A stretch of 64,000 nt of DNA from M3007 sp964550795. GTDB lineage: Bacteria > Bacteroidota > Bacteroidia > Chitinophagales > Saprospiraceae. The position numbers and the translations under genes were made by a program. Within the stretch, counting starts at the first letter, position 1. Every line of letters begins with the position of its first letter. Under the pieces are notes generated by a model. The model was not told where the DNA came from, made no database searches, and was given only the letters and a program-made list of their open reading frames with translations. The stretch covers positions 62,001-126,000 of the forward strand of contig CAZKBH010000002.1 of the NCBI GenBank assembly GCA_964550795.1, in the 5' to 3' direction. Of the stretch, positions 10,462-18,921 are shown piece after piece.

Positions 10462-12242
10462 TCAATCCTCCACCCGCAGCACCTCAATTTCCTCTGCTTT
10501 CCACTGCACAGATCGTTGGAGGCCGTATTGGCTCAGTCGGTTGTGGTAAAAATAGAGCACCCTGAAATCCGAGGAAACAATGCCGCCATCCTTGCTGAAC
10601 TGAAGTGGCTTTTCGGTGTGGTAAATACCGAGGTTGTTGACCCCATCCCGCACCACTTCCGCGGGTGTCAGGCGAAGTTCGGGTGCAAGTTTGATTTTAT
10701 CCGCTCGTTCCCATTCAAAAAGTTTTTCGAGCATCTGTTCCACCACTTCTTCCACTGCGTGGAATGGAAACAGGTATTCCTCGTGTGGGAGGCGTAAGAT
10801 GCCAAAAAGGTCAAGTTTGGGATTGTGGTGCAGCAGAATTTCAAACACGGCATGGGCAACCAAGTGACTGCTAAGTACCACATTTTCAACCAAATAGCGA
10901 GAGGCAATGCGTTCGGCGAGTAGCTTGGTGTACTCTTCTTCGCGTTGCCGGTCTTCATTGACCTCCCCGCGAGCAAGGAAGTACTCCCGAATATCNNNNN
11001 NNNNNGAATATCCAATTCGTTGCCGTAGTGGTCGTAACTTTTTCCGGTGGCGTCCACAAAATTCCCCAACACATCCATGGGTTTTCCGACGCTCAAAGTG
11101 ATATCGCTGGTGGTACTGAAAAAACGCCAGATGAACCGAAACCAACTGCGCACACTGTTGCCTTCATCCTTTAAACGGATGTAATTTTCTTTGCCCGTAC
11201 TGCGCAGGTGTTGTTCAATCAAAAAAGGCGCTTCCAGCACAAAATTGTAGCAAATGACGAGTGGCACGATAAATACCTTCGGCTTTGGGATCTGATGCGC
11301 ATGGTTTGAACCTTGCCCGTTATGCGCTCCCGCCCGATCATGATTGGCCGCCATGGCCCGCTGCGCTTCTACTGCTGTGCCCAATAATCCCATTTTTAGC
11401 TCGGTTTCGATCGCGCCGGAACGTGAGCGGGTACCGCCCGGGAAAAACAAACTATTCACCCCGCGCTGGATACTTTGCCGACTCATGGTCTTGAGCGTTT
11501 CGAGGTAAATGGCGTTTTTTTTGCGCCGATCCACCCGATAAGCCCCCAAACGGTTCATATAATAGGCCGCAGGACCAAAATTGTACAGATTCAATCCCGC
11601 CCCGTAACTGAAGGAAGGAAGCCCCATAATCTGGTCCATTGCATAGCCGACAAGAATGGAATCGAGGTTGCTGTTGTGGGTAGGCACCACCACGACCGTG
11701 CCATGTTGGAACAGCGATCGCACGGTTTCTACATCGCCCATAATATTGAGGCGTTCAAAGAGATTTCGTTTGCCGCGAAACATTGCACGGAGGCTTCTGC
11801 CTACAGCCGCGTTAAAAATTCGGTTGAAAAATGCCGTTAAAAAGCGTTGTGCAAACCGGAACGTACTGATTTGAAAGGTTCCAACAATTTCCTCCGAGTA
11901 GCGGTGGATGATTTTTTGAAGAATCCGTTCGCTCTCTTTCTGAGCCTCCGGGCTATCGCGGTCAAGACTTTTTTTAATGAGCCGTTTGCTGATGCGGTTC
12001 CAAAAAGAACGGTCGTTGGGCGGATCCACTTTCCAGGGATCCTCTTTGATTCGGATGCGTTCCTGATAAATGGCCTTTACGAGTACGTCCGAGAGGTCTT
12101 TTTTGTGTTTGGAGACGATGCGCCGGAATGTATGTTCATCAATTTCGCGCAAAAACTCCGCGCGATCCTTGCTCAACCGGTACGTTGGCCAATCTTCAAT
12201 GCGCTCAATGACGCGGGGATATATTTTGACTTCTTTTTTCAC
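10462..12242 (-). CDS. Glycerol-3-phosphate / 1-acylglycerol-phosphate O-acyltransferase, PlsB-like (crosses a scaffold join)
   Basis: Membrane-associated acyltransferase of phospholipid synthesis. The acceptor motif is VVVPTHNSNLDSI (block I, HNSNLD for the usual HxxxxD), and the downstream block FFPGGTRSRSGA matches the FPEGxRSRxG block with Gly for Glu. The protein has a long alpha-helical N-terminus and C-terminus as in PlsB. No ATG fits near the N-terminus; the GTG at 12242 (VKKEVKIYP) is the best start, 28 bases after the engB stop. The frame breaks at the 10-N run 10996-11005, but both flanks carry the same 7 bases GAATATC. Collapsing them restores one frame reading GNELDIREYF. The intact protein would be about 590 residues. 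Confidence 0.85.
10996..11005. other. Scaffold join (10 N) with 7-base overlapping ends
   Basis: The left flank ends in GAATATC and the right flank starts with GAATATC. The acyltransferase frame requires a true length of 2 modulo 3, and minus 7 satisfies this. The join is therefore an unmerged contig overlap, not missing sequence. Confidence 0.9.
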
Positions 12243-12270
12243 AATTAACGGTTGTCGGTCGGCGGAGAGA

Positions 12271-12900
12271 TCATTGCAAATCGTCGTAGGTATTGTTGGC
12301 GGCTTTAACTTTTCGCAGCGTTTTGCTGATAAATTCCAGCATTTCCTCCCTTCCCGCACGTCGTTCAGAAGAGGTGATGAAATATTGTGGCAGGGTTTCC
12401 CAGGTTTCGGAAAGTTTGCCCAAAAAAGCGTTCACATTTTCTTCTAAAACAACCTTGCTGATGCGATCCGTTTTGGTAAATGCGATGACAAACGGCACCT
12501 GCATTTCGCCCAAACTGTTGATGAAGTCCAGGTCTATTTTGGTCGGAGTAATATTTGAATCAATGAGCACGAATGCACAACATAATTGTTCTCGGTGCCT
12601 GAAATATCCATTGATCAGATTTTCCAGCACCCGGCGTTCCGACTTTGAAACCCGGGCGTAGCCATAGCCTGGAAGGTCCACCAAATGCCATAATTTGTTG
12701 ATTAAGAAGAAGTTGAGTAAACGTGTTTTGCCCGGTGTGCCAGATACTTTCGCCAATCCTTTGCGGGCGGTAAGCATGTTGATGAGAGAGGATTTGCCCA
12801 CGTTGGATCGGCCAATGAAGGCAAACTCTGGCGGCCCGCCTTTAGGGCAAGCATGCTCCTTTGGGTAGCTGGCTACAAAATCTGCGCTGATAATATCCAT
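12271..12900 (-). CDS. engB: Ribosome-biogenesis GTPase EngB (YihA/YsxC)
   Basis: 209 residues, typical of this small TRAFAC GTPase needed for assembly of the large ribosomal subunit. Motifs: G1 GRSNVGKSS (30-38), G2 Thr in GTPGKTR (55-60), G3 DLPGYG (75-80), G4 TKTD (142-145) and G5 SSE near 175. The N-terminal FIGRSNVGKSS and the GYGYARVSK segment are diagnostic of EngB rather than Era or Der. It is the first gene of a minus-strand run followed 28 bases later by the PlsB-like gene, and it has its own promoter-like box just upstream. Confidence 0.97.
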   Translation of the reverse strand: MDIISADFVASYPKEHACPKGGPPEFAFIGRSNVGKSSLINMLTARKGLAKVSGTPGKTRLLNFFLINKLWHLVDLPGYGYARVSKSERRVLENLINGYFRHREQLCCAFVLIDSNITPTKIDLDFINSLGEMQVPFVIAFTKTDRISKVVLEENVNAFLGKLSETWETLPQYFITSSERRAGREEMLEFISKTLRKVKAANNTYDDLQ

Positions 12901-12911
12901 AGTTAGACGAG

Positions 12912-12944
12912 CAAAGGTAGAAACTTACCCGTTACCACCGCCAA
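12912..12944 (-). promoter_or_regulatory. Putative promoter of engB
   Basis: TTGG (12944-12941), a 21-base spacer, then TACCTTTG (12919-12912), an exact TAnnTTTG match. The ATG follows 11 bases downstream, so the mRNA leader would be very short. Confidence 0.6.
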
Positions 12945-13134
12945 CGCGTTACGAAACGGTTAATCTGACACTTTCCAGACAAGCTTACACACGAAGCGTC
13001 AAAAGGCTCCGTTAATGCCTCCAAACGTTCGCAAACACCGAGTCGTTTTGAACACAATAGCAGGTTAGTTGTCTCAACATCAGGCATTTGTGGCACTTAA
13101 ATCATTCAAATCATAGCAAAACCTGACCATAATT

Positions 13135-13761
13135 ATGAAACATCTCATTTTTGTCTTCTGCTGTTTCGGCTTCGCCCATGTTGCACAAGCCCAATTTTTT
13201 TCGCTCGGCCTCAAAGCGGGCATGAATACACAAATCAATCACCCCGAAGACATCACCATCGGCACTGGCAACGAGGCTTTCAATCTGGGTCTTGATGGTC
13301 GAAATTTCGGCACACAACTCGGGATGTACATGCGCTTCGGCAATAAATTTTTCGTGCAACCGGAAGTCTTGTTTAACTCCAACAAAACCAATTACAAAAT
13401 TGGGGAATCAAGCATAGGCGAGGTCATTAAAAACGAAAAATACCAGCACCTCGATATCCCCCTGCTGTTCGGTGCCAGGCTCGGCCCAATCCGTTTGCAA
13501 GCAGGTCCGGTGGGACATTATTTCCTCAATTCCACCTCTGAATTAACAGATTTCGGCGGCTACGAGGCGCGTTTCAGACAAATGACCTGGGGCTGGCAAG
13601 GCGGACTCAACATAGGTTTCAAACGCCTTTCTTTCGACTTCCGCTACGAAGGCAATTTCAACAAACAAGGCAATCACATGACCTTTTTCGGCGATCGCTA
13701 CAATTTCAGCAGCGCCCCCGCCCGATTCATCGTCGGTCTAAATTTCGCAATTTTCAAATAA
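13135..13761 (+). CDS. Small outer-membrane beta-barrel protein (PorT/OMP_b-brl_2 type)
   Basis: 208 residues with a clear signal peptide (residues 1-20, cut after AQA before Gln). The mature part shows alternating beta-strand patterns with aromatic strand ends, the repeated form LGLKAGMN, ISVQPEVLF-like and GLNFAIF C-terminal Phe-containing strand of Bacteroidota 8-strand barrels (for example PorT-like proteins). It probably sits in the outer membrane. The pattern WGWQGGLNIGFKRLSFDFRY near 150-170 is the typical paired strand. No specific ligand or partner is evident. The gene stands alone, facing a minus-strand glycosyltransferase across a 25-bp perfect inverted repeat. Confidence 0.8.
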   Translation: MKHLIFVFCCFGFAHVAQAQFFSLGLKAGMNTQINHPEDITIGTGNEAFNLGLDGRNFGTQLGMYMRFGNKFFVQPEVLFNSNKTNYKIGESSIGEVIKNEKYQHLDIPLLFGARLGPIRLQAGPVGHYFLNSTSELTDFGGYEARFRQMTWGWQGGLNIGFKRLSFDFRYEGNFNKQGNHMTFFGDRYNFSSAPARFIVGLNFAIFK

Positions 13762-13766
13762 GCCCC

Positions 13767-13836
13767 AAAACCGCGTAGCGGTGACATTATAGTAGCCCGC
13801 AAGGGGATGGGTATAATGTCACCGCTACGCGGTTTT
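13767..13836. repeat. Perfect 25-bp inverted repeat between convergent genes
   Basis: Arms 13767-13791 and 13812-13836 are exact reverse complements, with a 20-base loop. It starts 5 bases after one stop codon and ends 20 bases before the other, so it could act as a two-way terminator, although it lacks a long T run. The arm core ACCGCTACGCGG is itself GC-rich and palindrome-like. Confidence 0.85.
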
Positions 13837-13856
13837 GAAATATCAAGTATCAGGCC

Positions 13857-14978
13857 CTACACCATCCTGCGCAAGGCCTGATACACCTGCTCCGCCGCCG
13901 TATCCCAACTAAACTTCTCGCGCTGAATACGGCCATTTTCCACTAATTTTTGCCTGAAAAGCGGCTCATTCCACAACTTTTCCAAACCTTCTGCCAAGGC
14001 GGTTTCGGACAACGGATCCACCAGCAAGGCCGCGTCGCCCGCAATTTCCGGCAGACAAGTGGCCTGAGCGGCCAAAACGGGCGTGTCACAATTCATGGCC
14101 TCCAACATCGGCAATCCAAAACCCTCGCTCAGGGAAACGTAGGTCATGGCAGTCGCCGCCGCGGTCAAACGAGGCAAATCCTCCTCCGGCACATAACCCA
14201 GCAATTGAATATCAGCCCGATGCGCCGCCTGTTCGTATGCCGTGCGGACCTCCCCGGTTTGCCAGGCAAAACGACCCGCGAGTAGCAATTTGCAGGGAGC
14301 TGCCGTTTTCTTTTTGAACAAGTCGAACGCCCGAATCAGGCGGTGGATGTTTTTTCGTGGATGAATGGCGCCTGCGTAGAAAAAATAGGCTTGGCCCTCG
14401 GCAAATTGTTTGCGAACAAGCTGTTGCTCCGTTGCGTCCAAAGGCTGGAACCCCTCGCGACAACCATTATACACGGTCGTAATTTTATCCAATGCAATGC
14501 CGCAAGTTTGGGCAATATCCTGCCGAACAAACTCCGAAACGGTCAAAACCTGATCGGCTCGGCGGAGGAATTTTGGCAAAAAATGCAGCAAATAATATCG
14601 GTGAATCCAGTGCACCTGCGCTGAAAAATGCATCGGCACAAGGTCGTGGCAGGTCATCACGGTGGGTACTTTGCTCGTGAGACTGCACATGGAATCCGGA
14701 GAAAAAAACACTTCACAACCGTATTTTTTCAGGGCTCTGGGTACCGCCCACTCGAACCAAGCCAAAAACTGCGGACCAAATCGCGCCCTGGGCGAAAGCA
14801 CCACGGGGGTCACGTTGTCGGCATACACAAAACGGGGATCGAAGGGCCGATCGAACAAAAACACAAATTCGTCTTCGGGATGCGCCAATACCATGCGCCG
14901 CGCAATTTCATGCGTGTACCAACCAAAACCTTCGAGTTGGCCGGGAAGTAAAAAGCGGGCGTTTAGGGCTATTTTCAA
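13857..14978 (-). CDS. Glycosyltransferase family 4 (GT-B)
   Basis: 373 residues. It transfers a sugar from a nucleotide donor to a growing glycan, on the cytoplasmic side. The N-terminal domain opens with MKIALNARFL and the acceptor-side loop EGFGWYTHEIARR. The C-terminal donor domain has AGAIHPRKNIHRLIRAF (the usual VGxxxPRKN block) and the E-x7-E motif SEGFGLPMLEAM with TPVLA after it. The closest families are mannosyl- or glucosyltransferases of cell-surface polysaccharide synthesis. No other polysaccharide gene is adjacent, so substrate and acceptor are unknown. Confidence 0.92.
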   Translation of the reverse strand: MKIALNARFLLPGQLEGFGWYTHEIARRMVLAHPEDEFVFLFDRPFDPRFVYADNVTPVVLSPRARFGPQFLAWFEWAVPRALKKYGCEVFFSPDSMCSLTSKVPTVMTCHDLVPMHFSAQVHWIHRYYLLHFLPKFLRRADQVLTVSEFVRQDIAQTCGIALDKITTVYNGCREGFQPLDATEQQLVRKQFAEGQAYFFYAGAIHPRKNIHRLIRAFDLFKKKTAAPCKLLLAGRFAWQTGEVRTAYEQAAHRADIQLLGYVPEEDLPRLTAAATAMTYVSLSEGFGLPMLEAMNCDTPVLAAQATCLPEIAGDAALLVDPLSETALAEGLEKLWNEPLFRQKLVENGRIQREKFSWDTAAEQVYQALRRMV

Positions 14979-14984
14979 CGGTGA

Positions 14985-15090
14985 TTTTGTCTGAACTGTG
15001 ATTCTTGTGATTTGTGTGATTTTGTCTGAACTGTGATTTTTTTGATTTTGTCTGAACTATGATTTTTTTGATTCTTGTGATTTTTCTGAA
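14985..15090. repeat. Intergenic direct repeat, TCTGAACTGTGATT type
   Basis: Three near-identical units of TGATTTTGTCTGAACTGTGATT and a fourth partial one, interspersed with TTGTGATT, fill the space upstream of the glycosyltransferase gene. The array is AT-rich with no coding potential. Confidence 0.8.
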
Positions 15091-15154
15091 CGCTCCCAAA
15101 AAAGAGGGGCAAAGTTGTGGAAAACTTGTGGCTGTTCCCTGTGCTTGGGCGCAC

Positions 15155-15162
15155 TACTTTTG
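15155..15162 (+). promoter_or_regulatory. -7 promoter box TACTTTTG
   Basis: Exact TAnnTTTG match 46 bases before the start of the nucleoid-associated protein gene. No good -33 TTTG at standard spacing was found. Confidence 0.5.
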
Positions 15163-15208
15163 CAACGTTTCGAGTTTATCGTTCAAAGTACAATTTATCG
15201 TTTAAAGG

Positions 15209-16258
15209 ATGCTTGACATTTCCGCAGCCCGACTGACCCGTTTTGCCGCCACTTGGGTGGGCAACAAAAATCGCTACGAAGGAATCGTGGTGCCCAAACA
15301 AACCCTCGTGCCCGTCCACGATGCGGCGGAGGAGACACTCCTCACATCTTTCCTGAAGCCGTACGAAAAAACAGAGGAGTTTTTCTACTTTCATCATGAG
15401 GAAGATGTGAGCCAACACCCTGTTTATCAGGCTTGTATGGAGATTTTCCAAAACCCGGAAACACTTTCGGAACAAGCCGCTAATTTGTCGCAGATGCTTT
15501 ATGCGCACTGCGAAAATCCCAAGGTGCAGGGCGGGGAGTTTTTTCTCGCGCATTTTGAGGACTTGATGTTGCAGGGCGAACCAACCAGCGCCATCGGGCT
15601 TTGGAAAGTGGAAAACAAGGATCCGTTTTTTAAGACGGAACGCACGGGAGAATCCTTCGCGCTCAATATTCTGGAAGGCATTCCCACGGGAAAACCCCAG
15701 GTGGCGGCGATTATTTTTAACCTCGACGAGGCGGAAGGATACCGGATTTGTGCGATAGACACGGTGACCAAAAAAGACGAACGCTCGTTCTGGAAAGATG
15801 AGTTTTTGCGCCTTCGCCCTATTGAAGACAATTACTTCAACACGCGGCACCATATTAGTTTGGCCAGCGAGTTCATCAGCCAAAAAGCCCCCGTCAAATT
15901 TGGCCTCGACCGCACCGGAACGATTGATTTGCTCAACCGTTCGGGCGAGTATTTTAAGGAAAACGACCTGTTTGAGGTGGATGATTTTACCCAAAAACTT
16001 TTCCCCGAAGAAGAACAACAAGAAGCTTTTAAGGAATTCCGCGAAGAATATGCCAAAGCCTACGCAGTGCCCCTGGAAGATAAATTCGACATCAGCGACC
16101 AGGCGGTGAAACGCGATTTTAAGGTCTTCAAAAGCGTATTGAAATTGGATAAAAACTTCCACATCTACGTCCACGGTCGCCGCGACCTGATTGAACGGGG
16201 CTATGATGAGGACAAGGGCAAAAAATATTACAAAGTGTGGTTTGAGAATGAGGAATGA
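15209..16258 (+). CDS. Nucleoid-associated protein (NdpA/YejK, NA37 family)
   Basis: 349 residues, close to the usual length of the 37-kDa nucleoid-associated family. The N-terminus LDISAARLTRFAATWVGNK and the central block GLWKVENKDPFF, then IEDNYFNTRHHI and the C-terminal FHIYVHGRRDLIERGYDEDK, follow the family layout. The protein is thought to bind the chromosome; its biochemical role is poorly defined. It is a single gene with its own -7 box. Its stop is followed by a tandem short repeat, and the strand then enters a 520-base non-coding stretch. Confidence 0.85.
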   Translation: MLDISAARLTRFAATWVGNKNRYEGIVVPKQTLVPVHDAAEETLLTSFLKPYEKTEEFFYFHHEEDVSQHPVYQACMEIFQNPETLSEQAANLSQMLYAHCENPKVQGGEFFLAHFEDLMLQGEPTSAIGLWKVENKDPFFKTERTGESFALNILEGIPTGKPQVAAIIFNLDEAEGYRICAIDTVTKKDERSFWKDEFLRLRPIEDNYFNTRHHISLASEFISQKAPVKFGLDRTGTIDLLNRSGEYFKENDLFEVDDFTQKLFPEEEQQEAFKEFREEYAKAYAVPLEDKFDISDQAVKRDFKVFKSVLKLDKNFHIYVHGRRDLIERGYDEDKGKKYYKVWFENEE

Positions 16259-16261
16259 GAA

Positions 16262-16306
16262 ACGATTGATTCGATTGAGGAGGATTGGACGATTGATTCG
16301 ATTGAG
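16262..16306. repeat. Tandem pair of an 18-mer (ACGATTGATTCGATTGAG)
   Basis: Exact copies at 16262-16279 and 16289-16306. The inner 14-mer ATTGATTCGATTGA occurs again at 36673-36686, also right after a stop codon. Confidence 0.85.
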
Positions 16307-16361
16307 AGACAAGGAGCTTGACGCTTTAGTATGGGTGAAAATTTAAATTTCTCGATACCCA

Positions 16362-16395
16362 TAACTTCCCGAAAGTTTCAACTTTCGGGAAGTTA
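16362..16395. repeat. Perfect 16-bp inverted repeat
   Basis: TAACTTCCCGAAAGTT (16362-16377), two bases, then its exact reverse complement (16380-16395). It has no T run on either side, so it is more like a repetitive extragenic palindrome than a terminator. Confidence 0.8.
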
Positions 16396-16467
16396 GAATC
16401 CTGATACACAGCAGCACGGCCACGTTGGCAAAAAGTCATAATGCCCAAGCAGTAGTGCAATATAGTA

Positions 16468-16572
16468 GTGGTATGGCCTTCAGGCCGTCGGGAAAAGGGG
16501 CGTTTACGCCCCACTTATCTATTTTCTGCGCCATAAATGGCGCGTTTCCCGACGGCCTGAAGGCCATACCAC
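16468..16572. repeat. Cloverleaf-like palindrome, 28-bp perfect outer stem
   Basis: Outer arms 16468-16495 and 16545-16572 are exact reverse complements. Inside lie two smaller hairpins: GGGGCG-TTTA-CGCCCC (16497-16512) and GCGCCAT-AA-ATGGCGC (16529-16544). Folded as single-stranded DNA or RNA this gives a three-way junction. It sits in the 522-base non-coding gap before pntA; nothing else in that gap (16259-16780) looks functional apart from the repeats listed and a weak TACTTTCG box at 16725-16732. Confidence 0.85.
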
Positions 16573-16780
16573 CGATAATAGCCCCCCTCTTTCTTTTCCC
16601 AAAACATCCTTTTTCGCTTGTTTCTAAGCGATTTGCCGAAGCACTTTTGGCGCACCCCGCGTAAAAAAGAATATTTCTGTGGTGGAAATTTTACAAACAG
16701 TATTCGGACTTTTAGAAAACGTGCTACTTTCGCCACCGCCAACCCCTTGAAACATGTAACCAAATCAATCAGCACCACCC

Positions 16781-17905
16781 ATGACGCTTGGCATTTTGAA
16801 AGAGCAAGACGGCGAACAGCGCGTTGCCGTTACCCCGGATTCCATCCCCACACTCACTAAACTAGGATTCGACAAAATCATCGTAGAACGCGGCGCAGGC
16901 GCAACAGCCTTCTTTGACGACGCGAGCTATGAGGCCCAAGGCGCACAAATTGCCGATACAGAGGCGGTTTTGAAACACGCAAATGTGCTGGCCGTGATCC
17001 ATCCGATTTCCAGTGCCTCGATTTCCAAAATGTCCGCAGGGCAAATCGTGATTGGCCAGTTCAATCCATTGGCCAACCGCGAACCAGTGGAAAACCTGCT
17101 CAAAGCCAATATCACCGGATTCAGTCTCGATATGGCCCCGCGCAGCACCCGCGCCCAAGCCCTCGACGTGTTGTCGTCCATGGCAACCGTGGGTGGGTAC
17201 AAAGCGGTACTTACCGCCGCAGCGCACTTGCCTACGTTTTTCCCGATGTTTATGACTGCCGCAGGCACCGTCAAACCAGCCAAAGTGCTGATTCTCGGTG
17301 CAGGGGTAGCAGGCCTCCAGGCAATTGCCACCGCCAAACGTCTCGGCGCCGTGGTGGAAGCCTTCGACGTGCGTGCGGCTGCCAAAGAAGAGGTGCTGAG
17401 TCTGGGCGCTAAATTCGTGGAAGTAGAAGGTGCCGTGGACGATAAAGCTGCCGGCGGCTACGCGGTAGAACAATCCGAGGAATTCAAGCAGCGCCAGGCA
17501 CAACTGATCCACGAAAAAGCCATGGCTGCGGATGTGATCATTTGCACGGCGCAAATTCCAGGCCGCAAAGCACCCCTGCTGATTCGCAAGGAAACCGTTG
17601 CGGCCATGAAAGCGGGCGCGGTCATTGTAGATATGGCAGCCTCCACCGGCGGCAACTGCGAGCTGACCGAAAACGGCAAAACCACCCACCCACACGGCGT
17701 GACCATCATCGGCGATTCCAATCTCGCAGGTTCGGTGTCCAAAGATGCCAGCGTAATGTTCGGCAAAAACATCGTCAACTTCCTTAAACTCATCATGATC
17801 AAAAACGAACTTACCCTCAACTGGGAAGACGATATCGTGGCAGCTACCTGTGTGGCGCACGAGGGGAAGGTGGTGAGTGAGCGAGTGAAGGGAGTAATGG
17901 GTTGA
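16781..17905 (+). CDS. pntA: NAD(P) transhydrogenase subunit alpha, part 1 (PntAA)
   Basis: 374 residues: the soluble NAD(H)-binding domain I of the proton-translocating transhydrogenase that drives NADPH formation from NADH with the proton gradient. The start MTLGILKEQDGEQRVAVTP is typical. The dinucleotide fold is LILGAGVAGLQAIATAKRLG around residues 165-190, followed by AFDVRAAAKEE. The alanine-dehydrogenase-like second half ends with the QIPGRKAPLLI and STGGNCE blocks. In this split form the membrane part is separate (18438). A 530-base insert with repeats and a truncated DinB gene separates the two, which is unusual for the operon. Confidence 0.95.
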   Translation: MTLGILKEQDGEQRVAVTPDSIPTLTKLGFDKIIVERGAGATAFFDDASYEAQGAQIADTEAVLKHANVLAVIHPISSASISKMSAGQIVIGQFNPLANREPVENLLKANITGFSLDMAPRSTRAQALDVLSSMATVGGYKAVLTAAAHLPTFFPMFMTAAGTVKPAKVLILGAGVAGLQAIATAKRLGAVVEAFDVRAAAKEEVLSLGAKFVEVEGAVDDKAAGGYAVEQSEEFKQRQAQLIHEKAMAADVIICTAQIPGRKAPLLIRKETVAAMKAGAVIVDMAASTGGNCELTENGKTTHPHGVTIIGDSNLAGSVSKDASVMFGKNIVNFLKLIMIKNELTLNWEDDIVAATCVAHEGKVVSERVKGVMG

Positions 17906-17966
17906 ATGTGGTTAATGTGGTCAATGGGGTTAATGTGGTCAATGTGAATAATGAGATCAATGTGGG
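17905..17966. repeat. AATGTGGTC-type direct repeats downstream of pntA
   Basis: At least five imperfect copies of AATGTGGT(C/T) or AATGTGA in tandem begin inside the pntA stop codon. The same family recurs at 18741-18904 and 57588-57660. Confidence 0.85.
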
Positions 17967-18001
17967 ATCCTGCCTAGGCTAAAGTTCGTGGTGAACTAAT
18001 T

Positions 18002-18340
18002 ATGGAACAAATTGCTGGACACCTTCTGGGAATAATTGAACAGGCGCGGCCGCTGCTGCATGAGATTTCAGCGGAGGAAGCTTCGGTGAAACCGGGTGCT
18101 GAACGCTGGTCGAAGCAGGAAATACTCGGTCACTTGATTGATTCGGCGGGCAACAACCAGCAAAAGTTTTTGCGCGCGATGCAGGCGGCTGGAGGACATG
18201 GGGAGTTCGTGGGCTATGCGCAAGATTTTTGGGTGAGTGCCCAACGCTATAACACTGCAAATTGTGAGCATTTGAAACACCATCTGAACCAGATTTTGCC
18301 CGAAGCGGGGTTCAAAAGTTCCTTTGAAAATTTGTACTAA
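18002..18340 (+). pseudogene. DinB-family protein, C-terminally truncated
   Basis: 112 residues with the DinB-like fold start: ERWSKQEILGHLIDSAGNNQQKF (first metal-site helix with His) and QDFWVSAQRYNTANCEHL. Family members with this start are about 150-170 residues and end with a final helix containing an HxxxH metal site. Here the sequence leaves the family pattern after HHLNQIL and stops at FENLY, so the last third is missing. It lies between pntAA and pntAB, flanked by repeats. Likely a decayed or interrupted gene, although expression as a short protein cannot be excluded. Confidence 0.65.
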
Positions 18341-18437
18341 CGCAGCCTGGTTTTGATCCCAAAAGGGGCTAAATCATGTTCAAATCAGTCATTTTTGTCA
18401 ATCAAACTACTTAAATCACCTTAATCATAGTAAAAGC

Positions 18438-18737
18438 ATGGCCAGTTTTTTTCTTGAAAATCAACAAACTATCTACATCGTCATCCTGAGTATTTTGCTC
18501 GGAATCGAGGTGATTTCCAACGTGCCGGCAATCCTGCACACCCCACTCATGTCTGGCGCAAACGCGATCCACGGCGTGGTCATCATCGGTGCCATCATCG
18601 TCATGGGACACGCACATTCAGATGATTACCTGGCCCTCATCCTGGGCTTCCTGGCGGTCCTGCTCGGAACCCTCAACGTCGTCGGCGGCTTCGTAGTCAC
18701 CAATCGGATGCTTGAAATGTTTAAAAAGAAAAAATAA
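18438..18737 (+). CDS. pntAB: NAD(P) transhydrogenase subunit alpha, part 2 (PntAB, membrane domain)
   Basis: 99 residues with three to four membrane segments: IYIVILSILLGIEVISNV, AIHGVVIIGAIIVMG and LALILGFLAVLLGTLNVVGG. The VTNRMLEMFKKKK ending is the family hallmark (domain II of the alpha chain). It forms the proton channel together with the membrane half of PntB. It ends 185 bases before pntB, a spacing filled by repeats, so co-transcription must pass through them. Confidence 0.95.
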   Translation: MASFFLENQQTIYIVILSILLGIEVISNVPAILHTPLMSGANAIHGVVIIGAIIVMGHAHSDDYLALILGFLAVLLGTLNVVGGFVVTNRMLEMFKKKK

Positions 18738-18740
18738 AAA

Positions 18741-18904
18741 AATGTGGTCAATGTGGTTAATGTGGTCAATGTGAATTTGATCAGTTAAGGCTTGGGTTCA
18801 TTGCCATGCGCAACCGCCACATTGACCACATTGACCACATTCTTGAATCCCAAGCTAAGGCGGGACCCCACATTAATCACATTGACCACATTGACCACAT
18901 TTTA
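18741..18904. repeat. AATGTGGTC repeats in opposite orientations between pntAB and pntB
   Basis: Direct copies (AATGTGGTC) at 18741-18773 are followed by reverse-complement copies (GACCACATT) at 18817-18842 and 18870-18902, so the region can fold into several alternative long hairpins. The spacer also holds an imperfect pair CTTGGGTTCA (18790-18799) and TGAATCCCAAG (18845-18855). It lies within the pnt transcription unit. Confidence 0.85.
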
Positions 18905-18921
18905 ATTGCATTCTACTTCAT

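Noticed and set aside
15176..16312. Long minus-strand frame (378 codons)
   Set aside because: It is antisense to the nucleoid-associated protein gene and its translation has no recognisable family.
16862..17860. Long minus-strand frame opposite pntA (332 codons)
   Set aside because: Antisense shadow of a well-supported gene.
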